From Candidatus Bathyarchaeota archaeon (GTDB lineage Archaea > Thermoproteota > Bathyarchaeia > 40CM-2-53-6 > RBG-13-38-9): a stretch of 27,365 nucleotides of DNA. The notes beneath the pieces were generated by a model. That model did not search any database. It saw only the letters and a program-made list of their open reading frames with translations, and was not told the origin of the DNA. Shown here in pieces: positions 1 to 7,563 of this stretch (positions are counted from its first letter, which is position 1; every line of letters starts with the position of its first letter). Both the position numbers and the translations under genes were made by a program. The stretch lies in assembly GCA_026015225.1 (NCBI GenBank), contig JAOZGV010000065.1, positions 1-27,365 on the forward strand. The letters are read 5' to 3'.

Positions 1-1
1 T

Positions 2-73
2 CTAATATCTGCCTTAGCAGCGTCACTGTTCCTAGTAAGATGGAGAAAGCAAATCATCTTACCAGGACACTAG
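2..73 (+). CDS. possible C-terminal tail of an upstream gene, partial
   Basis: Reading from base 2 gives 23 codons ending in TAG at 71-73. The peptide (start LISALAASLFLVRWRK) is hydrophobic followed by basic residues, like the last membrane helix of a polytopic membrane protein. A second open frame from base 1 runs to TAA at 79-81, so the frame is not certain. A hairpin and T-run follow at once, which fits the end of a transcription unit on this strand. The family cannot be named from so little sequence. Confidence 0.3.
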   Translation, partial: LISALAASLFLVRWRKQIILPGH

Positions 74-118
74 GCTGGTAAGGATTAGCCAAAGCCTAGA
101 AAAAACTCCCTTTTTTTT
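70..118 (+). terminator. hairpin plus T-run terminator
   Basis: CTAGGCT at 70-76 pairs with AGCCTAG at 93-99, and eight T residues follow at 111-118. This would end the transcript of the partial upstream gene. An upstream hairpin at 35-62 and a competing pairing partner CCTAG at 31-35 are described in the findings. Confidence 0.55.
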
Positions 119-156
119 ATTTTAAATGAACTGATTATAGGGCTAAATCTATTTTT

Positions 157-174
157 TAGCGCGCGCTGCGCTTA
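157..174. repeat. GC-rich intergenic motif, copy 1
   Basis: TAGCGCGCGCTGCGCTTA lies in otherwise very A+T-rich intergenic DNA, preceded by a T-run. It belongs to a set of GCGCGC motifs seen several times between genes in this window. The rest of 119-289 shows no gene that I can support. Confidence 0.5.
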
Positions 175-289
175 TGGTCTAGTAAAATGTTTAATTAAAA
201 GAACGACTTAGAATAGCAAAAAGTTCCTTTCTTTCTAGTAAATAATAGAGAGAATCATTGAAAAACAAAATTAATTTTGAATCTAAGGA

Positions 290-302
290 AAAATATAAAT
301 AT
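290..302 (+). promoter_or_regulatory. probable TATA box for the NFU gene
   Basis: AAAATATAAATAT lies about 55 nt before the ATG at 356. That would place a transcription start near 328 and leave a short leader carrying GGTG at 346-349, six nt before the start codon. Confidence 0.4.
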
Positions 303-355
303 CATTCTAATGCGGAATATTACCCTATAAGTGAATCTTATTAACGGTGTTATAA

Positions 356-577
356 ATGCAGTTAGATGAAATAAAAAAAGTAATTGATGAAATTAGGCCC
401 CAACTTAAAGCACATGGCGGGGACGTTGAATTAGTAGGTATTGAAGATGGGATCGTCAAGGTAAACTTGACGGGTGCGTGTGCAGGATGCCCTATGTCTC
501 AGATAACTCTTCAAAACGGTATAGAAAAATACCTCAAAGAGAAGATACCTGAAGTAAAGAAAGTGGAAGCAGTATAG
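356..577 (+). CDS. NFU-domain Fe-S cluster scaffold/carrier protein
   Basis: This 73-residue protein is a stand-alone NifU C-terminal (NFU) domain. Such proteins bind a [4Fe-4S] cluster between two subunits and pass it to client enzymes in the cytoplasm. The diagnostic part is the CxxC at Cys42/Cys45 in GACAGCPMS, preceded by the typical IRPQLKAHGGDVELV segment. The length matches single-domain archaeal and bacterial NFU proteins. The ATG start is supported by GGTG six nt upstream and by a TATA-like box. The gene stands alone on the plus strand and converges on the exchanger gene. Many Fe-S subunits encoded further along this window (formate dehydrogenase, complex I) are plausible clients, but that is inference. 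Confidence 0.9.
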   Translation: MQLDEIKKVIDEIRPQLKAHGGDVELVGIEDGIVKVNLTGACAGCPMSQITLQNGIEKYLKEKIPEVKKVEAV

Positions 578-631
578 GCTAAATTAGCTTCTTGCGATTC
601 TTGAGTATGATTTCAAAACTTCACTTTCATT

Positions 632-1711
632 TTACCCTTTGTTGAGTAACCAACCTAACAATAATGCTACTGTACCCACTATTGCATAACCTAAGATTTG
701 AAAAATGATTATCAGAGACGAGTTTACGATATACAAAAGACTCTCTGGAGAAAGCATTGCAATTTGAATTCCGAGAGTAGATGCTATAAATATTAGATAA
801 AGTAAAAGCAGTAGCAATCCATTCCCAAAATTTATCTCCTTATCCAATATGAAGCGCCATAGAACTAAGTTAATTATGATCAACATTGCGATCAATTCGG
901 CAAAAATAAAGATGTTCAATTCAATACGAGTTAATATTAAAACAAATCCAAGAATTAATGTAAGATTTGTAATACAGGAGCCTAATATGTTGCCTAACGC
1001 AAGACCCACTCGAGTCTTCCTTATGGCAGCTAAGCTCACTGAGAGTTCAGGAAGAGAAGTTCCAATTGCTATTATTGTAGCACCTATAACAGATTGATTG
1101 ATCCCTGCTATGTTGGAAATGACGACAGACGAATCTACTAAAAAGCGTGAACTCAAAAGAATGACTGAAATTCCTATGATGATAATTACAATTTCAATTG
1201 ACAATCTCTTTTTAGGTTTTTCATTTGTTCCTTCTAATGTATGTATTCTGCTTCTAGAGGAATAGATCGCAAAAATTATAAATATTGCAAGCAGAACGAA
1301 TCCAACCAAGTTCGCAAATCTACCCAATACTATGATTTGCAAAGGTACAATTGAAGCTATTATCATCATTAAAGATAGTCTTTTGAAATCCAGACCAGTT
1401 ATCGCGATAGTTTTTGGCGTTAAAATCGCTGTCAGACCGAGTATTAATCCTATATTTGCAATATTTGAGCCAAAAACTGTTCCAATTGGAATTTCAACAT
1501 CGCCAGAATTAATTGCATTGATTGATACGGCTAACTCTGGGAGCGAAGTTACAATAGAAAGAATTAGGAATCCTGCGGCTATTTCCCCCAATCCAGTTAT
1601 TCGTGCAATATTCTGTGATGAATCTGATACGATATCGCTGAACTTTATTAAAATGAGTAAAGAAAGTATTAAGATAATTAGATTGAGAATTAATGATGAC
1701 CATTCGATCAT
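632..1711 (-). CDS. CaCA-family sodium/calcium exchanger-like membrane protein
   Basis: A 359-residue, very hydrophobic protein with the two-repeat architecture of the Ca2+/cation antiporter family (YrbG/NCX_Mj type). Alpha-repeat 1 near residues 54-95 has TSLPELAVS and GSNIANIGL. Alpha-repeat 2 near 215-255 has GTSLPELSVS and GSCITNLTL. The acidic residue in each SLPEL motif is the expected ion ligand. About ten membrane helices are apparent. It should exchange Na+ or H+ for Ca2+ or another cation across the membrane; the ion cannot be told from sequence. The ATG at 1711 is a natural start just before the first helix, though no strong ribosome site precedes it. It lies about 90 bp downstream of the signal peptidase gene on the same strand. 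Confidence 0.9.
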   Translation of the reverse strand: MIEWSSLILNLIILILSLLILIKFSDIVSDSSQNIARITGLGEIAAGFLILSIVTSLPELAVSINAINSGDVEIPIGTVFGSNIANIGLILGLTAILTPKTIAITGLDFKRLSLMMIIASIVPLQIIVLGRFANLVGFVLLAIFIIFAIYSSRSRIHTLEGTNEKPKKRLSIEIVIIIIGISVILLSSRFLVDSSVVISNIAGINQSVIGATIIAIGTSLPELSVSLAAIRKTRVGLALGNILGSCITNLTLILGFVLILTRIELNIFIFAELIAMLIIINLVLWRFILDKEINFGNGLLLLLLYLIFIASTLGIQIAMLSPESLLYIVNSSLIIIFQILGYAIVGTVALLLGWLLNKG

Positions 1712-1803
1712 TTTTTTGGTTTTCCTAACAAATCAATTTCTTTAAAAAACTTCAAGGATAGCGAAAATTTTAGTTAGAATACAAATGCCTTTGAAAGCTA
1801 TAA

Positions 1804-2343
1804 TTAGATTGATTTTGAAGAGGCTACTTTTTTCTTTCTTTCCTCAAAAAACTCCATTATTATCAGTATAAATATAATGAAGATGATAACACTCATGCCT
1901 GCTGGCTCTTTAAGCTTCATTACCACAAAACCGATATAAGGTATTTTCCCGATATAAGCCCCCACAACATATTTCGATGGAACAATCCAATTATCCTCAT
2001 AGTGGTTGAAATCTCCTTTTGTCTTGAAAGCGTAATCCTCATCATGTCTCATTTTTTCAACAATTCTATGAACTATCAGTGTATCGTAGTCAGCAGGACT
2101 ATGGAAAACAATAATCGTACCAACAGATAACTCGTCGGATGGCACACCCCTAATTATTATCAAATCTCCTACGTTTAATGTGGGTACCATACTACCCGAG
2201 ACGACAACCAATATTGGATTATCTGCATTTAGTGCAATTTTTAAACCATTCCAAGTGGCTAATGAAGCAGAAATCAATAGGATTGCTACAATTAGGAGTT
2301 TAGCAAACTCATGCTTTCTCAAATATCCAATTGCTTTACCCAT
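1804..2343 (-). CDS. archaeal-type signal peptidase I (S26)
   Basis: This 179-residue membrane protease removes signal peptides on the outer face of the membrane. Ser51 in VVSGSMVPTL is the expected nucleophile. His92 in LIVHRI takes the place of the bacterial Lys, as in archaeal and ER-type enzymes. KGDFN at 109-113 carries the conserved acidic residue (Asp111). A membrane helix spans about residues 16-35, and a second hydrophobic segment at about 150-168 anchors the C-terminus. The ATG at 2343 follows GGTG by seven nt. The gene starts 26 bp after the padR stop, so the two are probably co-transcribed. Confidence 0.9.
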   Translation of the reverse strand: MGKAIGYLRKHEFAKLLIVAILLISASLATWNGLKIALNADNPILVVVSGSMVPTLNVGDLIIIRGVPSDELSVGTIIVFHSPADYDTLIVHRIVEKMRHDEDYAFKTKGDFNHYEDNWIVPSKYVVGAYIGKIPYIGFVVMKLKEPAGMSVIIFIIFILIIMEFFEERKKKVASSKSI

Positions 2344-2369
2344 TCAACATCACCAATCTTTCAATGATT

Positions 2370-2708
2370 TCAATCAGTGCGCAGTAATTTTTTCATTATC
2401 TCATTAGATATTTTCTCACCCATTGCGAGATATTCCGCACCTTCAGGCGTAATTCTATATATTCTTCTACCTCTTCCTTTTTCTGATTCCCAAATACCCT
2501 CAAGGTATCTTTTATCTTCCATTGAGTGAAGCAATGGATAAAGAGTGCCTGCGCTGAGATATACTTCGAAACGATCTTTTATCGCCATGTTTATCTCATA
2601 ACCCCATCTAGGTTTGGATTTCAATAACCATAGGATTATAAGATCTAAATTGGTCTTGACTGTGCGTTCCCTCCAAATCTTCTCCAAATCTACACTCAAT
2701 TTATTCAA
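2370..2708 (-). CDS. PadR-family transcriptional regulator
   Basis: A 112-residue protein with a PadR winged helix: the N-terminal LIILWLLKSKPRWGYEI segment, the recognition region around SAGTLYPLLHSMED, and the wing GRGRRIYRITPEG. PadR proteins are dimeric repressors, often controlling themselves and a neighbouring membrane or transport gene. Here the downstream partner is signal peptidase, an uncommon target. The start is uncertain. TTG at 2708 lies only one nt from GGAG; TTG at 2699 would have a spacing of ten. A perfect 8-bp inverted repeat just upstream is a candidate operator for autoregulation. Confidence 0.85.
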   Translation of the reverse strand: MNKLSVDLEKIWRERTVKTNLDLIILWLLKSKPRWGYEINMAIKDRFEVYLSAGTLYPLLHSMEDKRYLEGIWESEKGRGRRIYRITPEGAEYLAMGEKISNEIMKKLLRTD

Positions 2709-2743
2709 GCTCCAATTAAAGGAGATAATATCGCATTAATTAC

Positions 2744-2768
2744 ATCAAATTTCTTAACATAATTTGAT
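2744..2768. promoter_or_regulatory. inverted repeat, candidate PadR operator
   Basis: ATCAAATT at 2744-2751 and AATTTGAT at 2761-2768 form a perfect 8-bp inverted repeat with a 9-nt spacer. It lies 36-60 bp before the padR start, where the minus-strand promoter should be. The two-fold symmetry suits a dimeric winged-helix regulator. Confidence 0.4.
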
Positions 2769-2870
2769 AGTGATTTTTTATCATAAAAAGTAATTAAGCT
2801 TGGTATAGATTGATAACGAATCACAAACAAAATATTAAAGATTTAAAATTTGAATTGCGTATCCTTTAAT

Positions 2871-3437
2871 CTATTTTCTATCGAAGAATATGTTTTTGCT
2901 TGTTGCGCTTAAAGGAATCCCTAAGATAACATCTGCATCAATCATTTCAATTTCTTTAGCAGCTGACCCTATAGTGTACATTATTCTGTTGTCAACACCA
3001 AATTCACTCGCCAGTTTTACTGCTGAACCTAATGCAATTCCTAAATCTAGAGCTTCAAATATGCATATTGGACCGATAAAGTCCTCTCCTTTTGTCTTTT
3101 TTGCTGCAGAGAATTCATTACAATCCTTAAAACCACATGCGCCACAATCTATAGATTTTGGTAAAGTTCCTTTGACACCGACTATAATAACTGAGTGAGC
3201 ATTCCTTATGTTGTTTGCATCGCGTTTAAATATGTCGCCTAATTTTTCCTTCTTTTCTGCCTTCTTTTCCATAACTTGAGCTACTTTCTCAATTTCCTCA
3301 TCAATCAATACTTTGAAGGATATTCTATCACGCCCGCGTCCTTTTGGAGCGGTTCTAATACTTGCAGTCATAATATTCGCAATAGTCTGAACTGCTTCTT
3401 TTTCAGCTTTTGTATCAACATTCAAATTTTTCACCAA
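2871..3437 (-). CDS. DUF2148 ferredoxin-like protein
   Basis: A 188-residue protein of the DUF2148 family, whose function is unknown. The cysteine set is DCGACGFKDC (CxxC then Cx4C), with a further Cys in GPICIFE, suited to one [4Fe-4S] cluster. The C-terminal half has the family pattern LGSAVKLASEFGVDNRI and DVILGIPLSA. The N-terminal third is lysine-rich with a short helical, charged stretch near residues 45-75. The start is ambiguous: TTG 3437, GTG 3434, or TTG 3425. The last is preceded by GGTG at six nt, the same arrangement as for the NFU gene. It is a single-gene unit on the minus strand. Confidence 0.85.
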   Translation of the reverse strand: MVKNLNVDTKAEKEAVQTIANIMTASIRTAPKGRGRDRISFKVLIDEEIEKVAQVMEKKAEKKEKLGDIFKRDANNIRNAHSVIIVGVKGTLPKSIDCGACGFKDCNEFSAAKKTKGEDFIGPICIFEALDLGIALGSAVKLASEFGVDNRIMYTIGSAAKEIEMIDADVILGIPLSATSKNIFFDRK

Positions 3438-3502
3438 TTATTTTATAGTAAAATAGAAAATTATTGTTAAATTTTATCTAAACACTTAAAATATTTTGAA
3501 TT

Positions 3503-3518
3503 CTAAAAAGAAAGAAAG
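3503..3518 (-). terminator. T-rich terminator after the alcohol dehydrogenase gene
   Basis: On the minus strand the sequence reads CTTTCTTTCTTTTTAG about 55 nt after the stop at 3572. Pyrimidine and T runs of this kind end archaeal transcripts. Confidence 0.4.
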
Positions 3519-3571
3519 TTTGGTTATGTAACTCCTTTAAGTATGATTGTATTTACGAACTACATTAATTT

Positions 3572-4609
3572 CTAAGGCAATAATATTATCTTTGATGCTT
3601 CACCCTTCATTATCATTTGGAAACCTTCTTCTGCTTTTTCCAAGGGCAGCTTATGTGAAATTACTGAAGAAAGATTGACTTTTTTATCAGACACTAGTCT
3701 CTGGACTCTGTCCCAAGTACTGAACATGTATCTACCAGTCATTCCTAGAACGTCTATCTCTTTATAAACGATGAATGAAGAGGTGTCCAAAGTTGGATTG
3801 TCTGGGCATGCGCCAAAAAGAACAACTTTTCCGCAATTTGCGACAATTTCTAGTGATTGTTTTATAGTTTCTATTGTGCCTGCTGCCTCGAATACTATAT
3901 CTGCTCCACGGTTTCCTAGTATCGATTTCACTTTTGAAATTACATCACCATCGGATGCATTTATGACTTCCCTTGCAGCCCCAATTTTTTTCGCAAAATC
4001 CAATCTGTAATCTTTTACATCAGTCGCAACAACTTTTGAGCCAAGCGAATTCATAATTTGCTGTGCATATATTCCTATGGGTCCACATCCTAGAACTACT
4101 GATGTATCGCCTGGTTCAGGATGTGCTCTTTGTACCGCATGCATAGCAACTCCACAAGGTTCGTATAGAGCTCCCTCTTCATACGAGGTCCCTTCGGGTA
4201 ATTTATAGGCTATAGTTTCAGGAATTACAGTGTATTCAGCAAAAGAACCCTCAGCGGTGTGACATCCAAATATCCTCATACTTTCACAAATATGCATCCT
4301 TCCAGTTTTGCAATAGTAGCATTTCTCACATGGAATATGAGTCTCGCAAGCTATGATATCTCCAACTTTGATAGTTCTTACACTATCTCCTATTTCTATA
4401 ACATCACCACAAAACTCATGCCCAAGAATCTTAGGAAGAGGCGCATTCCATTTAAGTGCTTGGCCATCCCATTTATATAGATGGATATCAGAACCACAGT
4501 ATGCTGTGGCTTTAACTTTAACCAAGATATCTCTTGGACCCGCTTTTGGCTTCTCAATATCCGCAATCTCGATACCTGGTTCCGGTTTTCTCTTTATAAC
4601 AGCTTTCAT
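3572..4609 (-). CDS. zinc-dependent alcohol/polyol dehydrogenase (MDR family)
   Basis: A 345-residue medium-chain dehydrogenase close in type to threonine 3-dehydrogenase and sorbitol dehydrogenase. Catalytic zinc ligands are Cys38 (CGSDIH) and His64/Glu65 (GHE). The structural zinc is held by Cys94, 97, 100 and 108. The Rossmann motif GCGPIG lies at 174-179, and an Asp near 197 (VVATD) favours NAD+. Length and domain order are normal. The substrate is not determined: L-threonine, a polyol, or a sugar acid are all possible. The gene follows the kinase/PdxA2 pair on the same strand but is separated by 98 bp with its own TATA-like box, so it may serve the same four-carbon pathway while being separately transcribed. 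The start is ATG with GGTAAGGT just upstream. Confidence 0.9.
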   Translation of the reverse strand: MKAVIKRKPEPGIEIADIEKPKAGPRDILVKVKATAYCGSDIHLYKWDGQALKWNAPLPKILGHEFCGDVIEIGDSVRTIKVGDIIACETHIPCEKCYYCKTGRMHICESMRIFGCHTAEGSFAEYTVIPETIAYKLPEGTSYEEGALYEPCGVAMHAVQRAHPEPGDTSVVLGCGPIGIYAQQIMNSLGSKVVATDVKDYRLDFAKKIGAAREVINASDGDVISKVKSILGNRGADIVFEAAGTIETIKQSLEIVANCGKVVLFGACPDNPTLDTSSFIVYKEIDVLGMTGRYMFSTWDRVQRLVSDKKVNLSSVISHKLPLEKAEEGFQMIMKGEASKIILLP

Positions 4610-4649
4610 TAACCTTACCTTCTGAAATAATTCTGAAGATAAATCTTAT

Positions 4650-4662
4650 CGATATATTATTT
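4650..4662 (-). promoter_or_regulatory. probable TATA box for the dehydrogenase gene
   Basis: The minus strand reads AAATAATATATCG about 40 nt before the ATG at 4609. This gives an expected transcription start near 4625 and a leader of about 15 nt. Confidence 0.4.
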
Positions 4663-4671
4663 AGAGATTTC

Positions 4672-4689
4672 TAAAAAAAGAAAAAAATT
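4672..4689 (-). terminator. T-rich terminator after pdxA2
   Basis: The minus strand reads CAATTTTTTTCTTTTTTTAG shortly after the pdxA2 stop at 4708. It is the strongest T-run in this strand interval and separates the kinase/pdxA2 pair from the dehydrogenase promoter. Confidence 0.5.
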
Positions 4690-4707
4690 GGAAAGTATTT
4701 TCTCATT

Positions 4708-5724
4708 TTAAATTCCAAATTTACCTTTAGCCATTTGTGTAGCCAATTTTATTGCCTCGATAAGGCTTGTAGGATCACCTGTTCCCAATCTTAAACCTGC
4801 CCGTCTATATGCAGTTCCATGATCGACAGAAGTTCTTATGATCGGCAAACCTATTGTCACATTTATGCCGAATTCAAATCCAGCCATCTTTATTGGAATA
4901 TGGCCCTGATCGTGGTACATGGCTATTACCACGTCAAATTCTCCTTTGAAGGCTCTTAGGAAGACCGTATCTGGGGGGTAGAGTCCGACAATATTGTATC
5001 CAAGTTTCTTTGCTTCCTCTATCGCAGGAATAATCTCTTCAATTTCCTCTCTTCCAAAAAGACCCCCTTCTCCTGAATGCGCATTAAATCCAGATACAGC
5101 GATTTTTGGCTCTTTGATTCCTATGTTTTGCAAAGCTTCATAAGCTAATTTAATCATTGTTAATATTCTATTCTTTCTCACTAAAGAGCAAGCTTCTCTC
5201 ATGGAAACGTGGGTTGAAACATGTACTACTCTGAAATTGCCTGCTGTAAGCATCATAGCGTAATCTTTGGTATCTGTCAGATCTGCTAAAATTTCAGTAT
5301 GACCCGCATAATTGATTCCAGCCATATTCATAGCTTCTTTATTCAAAGGTGCAGTCGCTATAGCATGGACTCTTTTATTCAGCGCAAGCTCAACGGCCTT
5401 ACTAATATACTCTACTGAGGCTTTTCCAGCCATAGCCTGAGGGCGCCCCATTATTAATTTGTTTAGTTCGATATTTTTTAGATCCATAACGTCAACTGTT
5501 CCAAACTTAAATTTAGCCTTAGAAATGCTTTTTATTATATTAAACTTCAAATCAACTTTTGCAACTTTAAGCGCGTCAACTAATACGCTCAAATCTCCTA
5601 TTACGAGTGGTTTACAAATATCATAAATCTCTTTTTTGAAGAGTGCCTTATCGATAATTTCCGCACCAATACCCGCTGCGTCTCCCATCGTTATTGCAAT
5701 AATTGGTTTAGAATTATATTCCAA
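4708..5724 (-). CDS. pdxA2: PdxA2-type 4-phosphate dehydrogenase (D-threonate pathway)
   Basis: A 338-residue member of the PdxA family of NAD-dependent, metal-requiring dehydrogenases/decarboxylases. Family signatures are AITMGDAAGIG, APLNKEAM with GHTEILADLT, and YHDQGHIPIKM, whose histidines bind the divalent metal, plus the C-terminal TSVDHGTAY. Archaea generally make pyridoxal phosphate by PdxS/PdxT, and this gene sits directly behind a DUF1537 kinase. I therefore read it as PdxA2, which oxidatively decarboxylates D-threonate 4-phosphate to DHAP, rather than the vitamin B6 enzyme. I chose TTG at 5724: GGAGGA lies seven nt upstream, and this start leaves a 2-nt gap to the kinase stop. A longer frame from TTG 5757 would overlap the kinase and lacks a ribosome site. 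Confidence 0.88.
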   Translation of the reverse strand: MEYNSKPIIAITMGDAAGIGAEIIDKALFKKEIYDICKPLVIGDLSVLVDALKVAKVDLKFNIIKSISKAKFKFGTVDVMDLKNIELNKLIMGRPQAMAGKASVEYISKAVELALNKRVHAIATAPLNKEAMNMAGINYAGHTEILADLTDTKDYAMMLTAGNFRVVHVSTHVSMREACSLVRKNRILTMIKLAYEALQNIGIKEPKIAVSGFNAHSGEGGLFGREEIEEIIPAIEEAKKLGYNIVGLYPPDTVFLRAFKGEFDVVIAMYHDQGHIPIKMAGFEFGINVTIGLPIIRTSVDHGTAYRRAGLRLGTGDPTSLIEAIKLATQMAKGKFGI

Positions 5725-5726
5725 AT

Positions 5727-6998
5727 CTATATCCTCCTTTTTAATTGCTTCATACAAATTGCTAGTGCATCCTCGTCGCCGAAAGCCCCAGCTTTTGTAA
5801 CAACTCTTAGACCAGCAAATTCTCCTCCCATAATTTGGCTTATTGGAATGCCGGGTAAAACTTCATCTAGTACTCTAAATCCAAGAGCTTTCATGACTTT
5901 TAATGCGTTGATTGCGATAGATCCCCCAGTGATAACAATACCTGATATATTCTCCATTGCTACTTTACTAGTTATCTGACCAAGAGTCGAGGCTATCTCC
6001 TTACTGGTTTCAATGTTAGACAATCCATTTTTCCTACCGAATTCAATATCTTTTTCCACAGAACTCTTTGAAATTGCAGAAGTAATTATGGAATCATTTC
6101 CTTCTGCCAAGTTGTCTCTTACTTCTTTAAGTACCCTATCGATCTCTTCTTTCTTAAGTTTCGAACTTTTCAAAATCTTTTGAACATTCAATTTTATAAC
6201 TTGAACTCCAGATTCCTTTTCAGCTTTTTTTACTTGCCTTAATGTTATTTCACTAACGCTGCCCGAAATAAGGATAGCCGATTTTCCTTTAACAAGTCCT
6301 AGGGCTTCAGGCATCTCTTCAGCTAGTCCAGCTGGACCGCCTGTAAGTTTTTCAAGATTTGTTTTTAGCAAAGCTTTCGCAATTGTTTTCAAATCTCTCT
6401 GAGTGACGGCATCTAGAATTATTATTCCTTTCTTTTCATTTTTCACCCTGTTGAGTGCATCTACTAAATTGTCTGGATCAAAAATATTTGAAAGTGTAAT
6501 ATGAAATATTTCCCTCTTTGTTTGTCCACTCAGTAATGTAGGTACATGCGACTCTTTAACGGGAGTAAGAGGATCTTTTGATATTTCGGTTAGGCCCAAA
6601 GGAACCTGATTCAGTAATTGATAACCTCCTACTGTAATTCTACCATTTGCAGGAAATGCTGGTACGAGAATCCCGATATCTATCTTTAGGACATCCATGA
6701 TAGCATCGTATTCAGCGCCAATATTCCCCCTCAATGTAGAATCTATTTTTTTATAGATTATCTTTACTCCGATTTTCCGAATAACCTCAGCGGTTTTTCT
6801 AACTTTTGAATAAGCAGTTTCAGCGCTTTCCGCTCTGCTTTCAGTATCGATTACGATTACATCAACTTTTTCTTTTATTTGTTCTATACTTTCAAGATCT
6901 GTTAAAACTACGGTTTCTAGCCCCTTCTTGGCATACTGTACGCCAGTATCGTTTGCACCCGTTAAATCATCTGCAATAACAGCAAGTTTAATTCTCAA
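5727..6998 (-). CDS. dtnK: DUF1537 four-carbon acid sugar kinase (OtnK/DtnK type)
   Basis: A 423-residue kinase of the DUF1537 family, which phosphorylates four-carbon sugar acids such as D-threonate, L-threonate or D-erythronate with ATP. The N-terminal substrate domain shows ADDLTGANDTG and KKIDSTLRGN, then LVPAFPANGR. The C-terminal nucleotide domain has VITGGSIA and the end KAGAFGDEDAL. The pairing with a PdxA2 gene is the known arrangement for D-threonate use (kinase, then decarboxylating dehydrogenase to DHAP), so the substrate is inferred from context. The start is TTG at 6998 with GGAGT seven nt upstream. TTG at 7004 is also in frame but is one nt from the ribosome site. The gene has a long upstream A+T-rich region with a tandem repeat. 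Confidence 0.88.
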   Translation of the reverse strand: MRIKLAVIADDLTGANDTGVQYAKKGLETVVLTDLESIEQIKEKVDVIVIDTESRAESAETAYSKVRKTAEVIRKIGVKIIYKKIDSTLRGNIGAEYDAIMDVLKIDIGILVPAFPANGRITVGGYQLLNQVPLGLTEISKDPLTPVKESHVPTLLSGQTKREIFHITLSNIFDPDNLVDALNRVKNEKKGIIILDAVTQRDLKTIAKALLKTNLEKLTGGPAGLAEEMPEALGLVKGKSAILISGSVSEITLRQVKKAEKESGVQVIKLNVQKILKSSKLKKEEIDRVLKEVRDNLAEGNDSIITSAISKSSVEKDIEFGRKNGLSNIETSKEIASTLGQITSKVAMENISGIVITGGSIAINALKVMKALGFRVLDEVLPGIPISQIMGGEFAGLRVVTKAGAFGDEDALAICMKQLKRRI

Positions 6999-7083
6999 AT
7001 TCAATACTCCTTAAAATGATGAAACATATCTTTTTACTTTAAATCAAATTTATTTATGATCTTAAAACAAAAAAATATATTAA

Positions 7084-7104
7084 TTTATCAAAAGTTTATC
7101 AAAA
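7084..7104. repeat. tandem TTTATCAAAA pair upstream of the kinase gene
   Basis: TTTATCAAAA occurs at 7084-7093 and again at 7095-7104, an 11-bp period (one helical turn). The pair sits about 90-105 bp upstream of the kinase start and could be a regulator binding site. No protein can be assigned. Confidence 0.3.
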
Positions 7105-7262
7105 TAGTTTTTTTACTGATCATATCCTGCATTAACTTAGTAATTGTATACTATTTTCTAAATAGCTATAAGCTACTCTAATCATTTAATCTAATGGCGA
7201 TGAAGAGAGCTGGTATTGGAGAAGTGTGATCGATGAAACCAGAACGGAGCCTTCAAGCTCAC

Positions 7263-7283
7263 ATTGATTAGAAAATAATCAAT
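7263..7283. repeat. 8-bp perfect inverted repeat
   Basis: ATTGATTA at 7263-7270 pairs with TAATCAAT at 7276-7283 around a GAAAA loop. It lies just beyond the stop of the cysteine desulfurase remnant and may be its old terminator. Confidence 0.35.
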
Positions 7284-7337
7284 AAATGCTTTTAGTTTTA
7301 ATGTTTTGATTATCCGAGTTATAGCATCCAATATTAT

Positions 7338-7360
7338 ACTTCGAGCGCGCGCGCTGAAGT
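7338..7360. repeat. GC-rich palindrome, copy 2
   Basis: ACTTC and GAAGT flank the self-complementary AGCGCGCGCGCT, with one extra G, making a near-perfect palindrome. It lies at the 3' end of the cysteine desulfurase remnant. Confidence 0.6.
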
Positions 7361-7549
7361 GTATTGCATGAATGATTTGGCAATTTCGGCAGCAGTTGAG
7401 GTAAAAACCCCTTAATTCATCCTCTGTGTTGTATATATAAGTCGATGCTCTCACCAATCCTTTTAGGGTACCAAGTAGCTCTTTCATCAAAGGAATAGTA
7501 CAAAGATGACCTGACCTACCATGATGTTTGCAGTAGCATCTAGAGCCAA

Positions 7550-7563
7550 TAGCGCGCGCGCTA
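7550..7563. repeat. GC-rich palindrome, copy 3
   Basis: TAGCGCGCGCGCTA is a perfect 14-bp palindrome inside the cysteine desulfurase remnant, about 200 bp from copy 2. Its core is ten bases of strictly alternating G and C. Confidence 0.6.

Noticed and set aside
1..110. A structured RNA gene (tRNA, SRP or RNase P RNA end)
   Set aside because: The hairpins are real, but I found no tRNA arm pattern, SRP helix 8 or RNase P P4 signature, and two open frames cross the region.
849..1745. Plus-strand frames inside the exchanger gene, and similar antisense frames elsewhere
   Set aside because: They are mirror frames of well-supported genes and show no family motifs.
4708..5757. PdxA start at TTG 5757
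   Set aside because: It would overlap the kinase by 31 bp and lacks a ribosome site; TTG 5724 has GGAGGA at seven nt.
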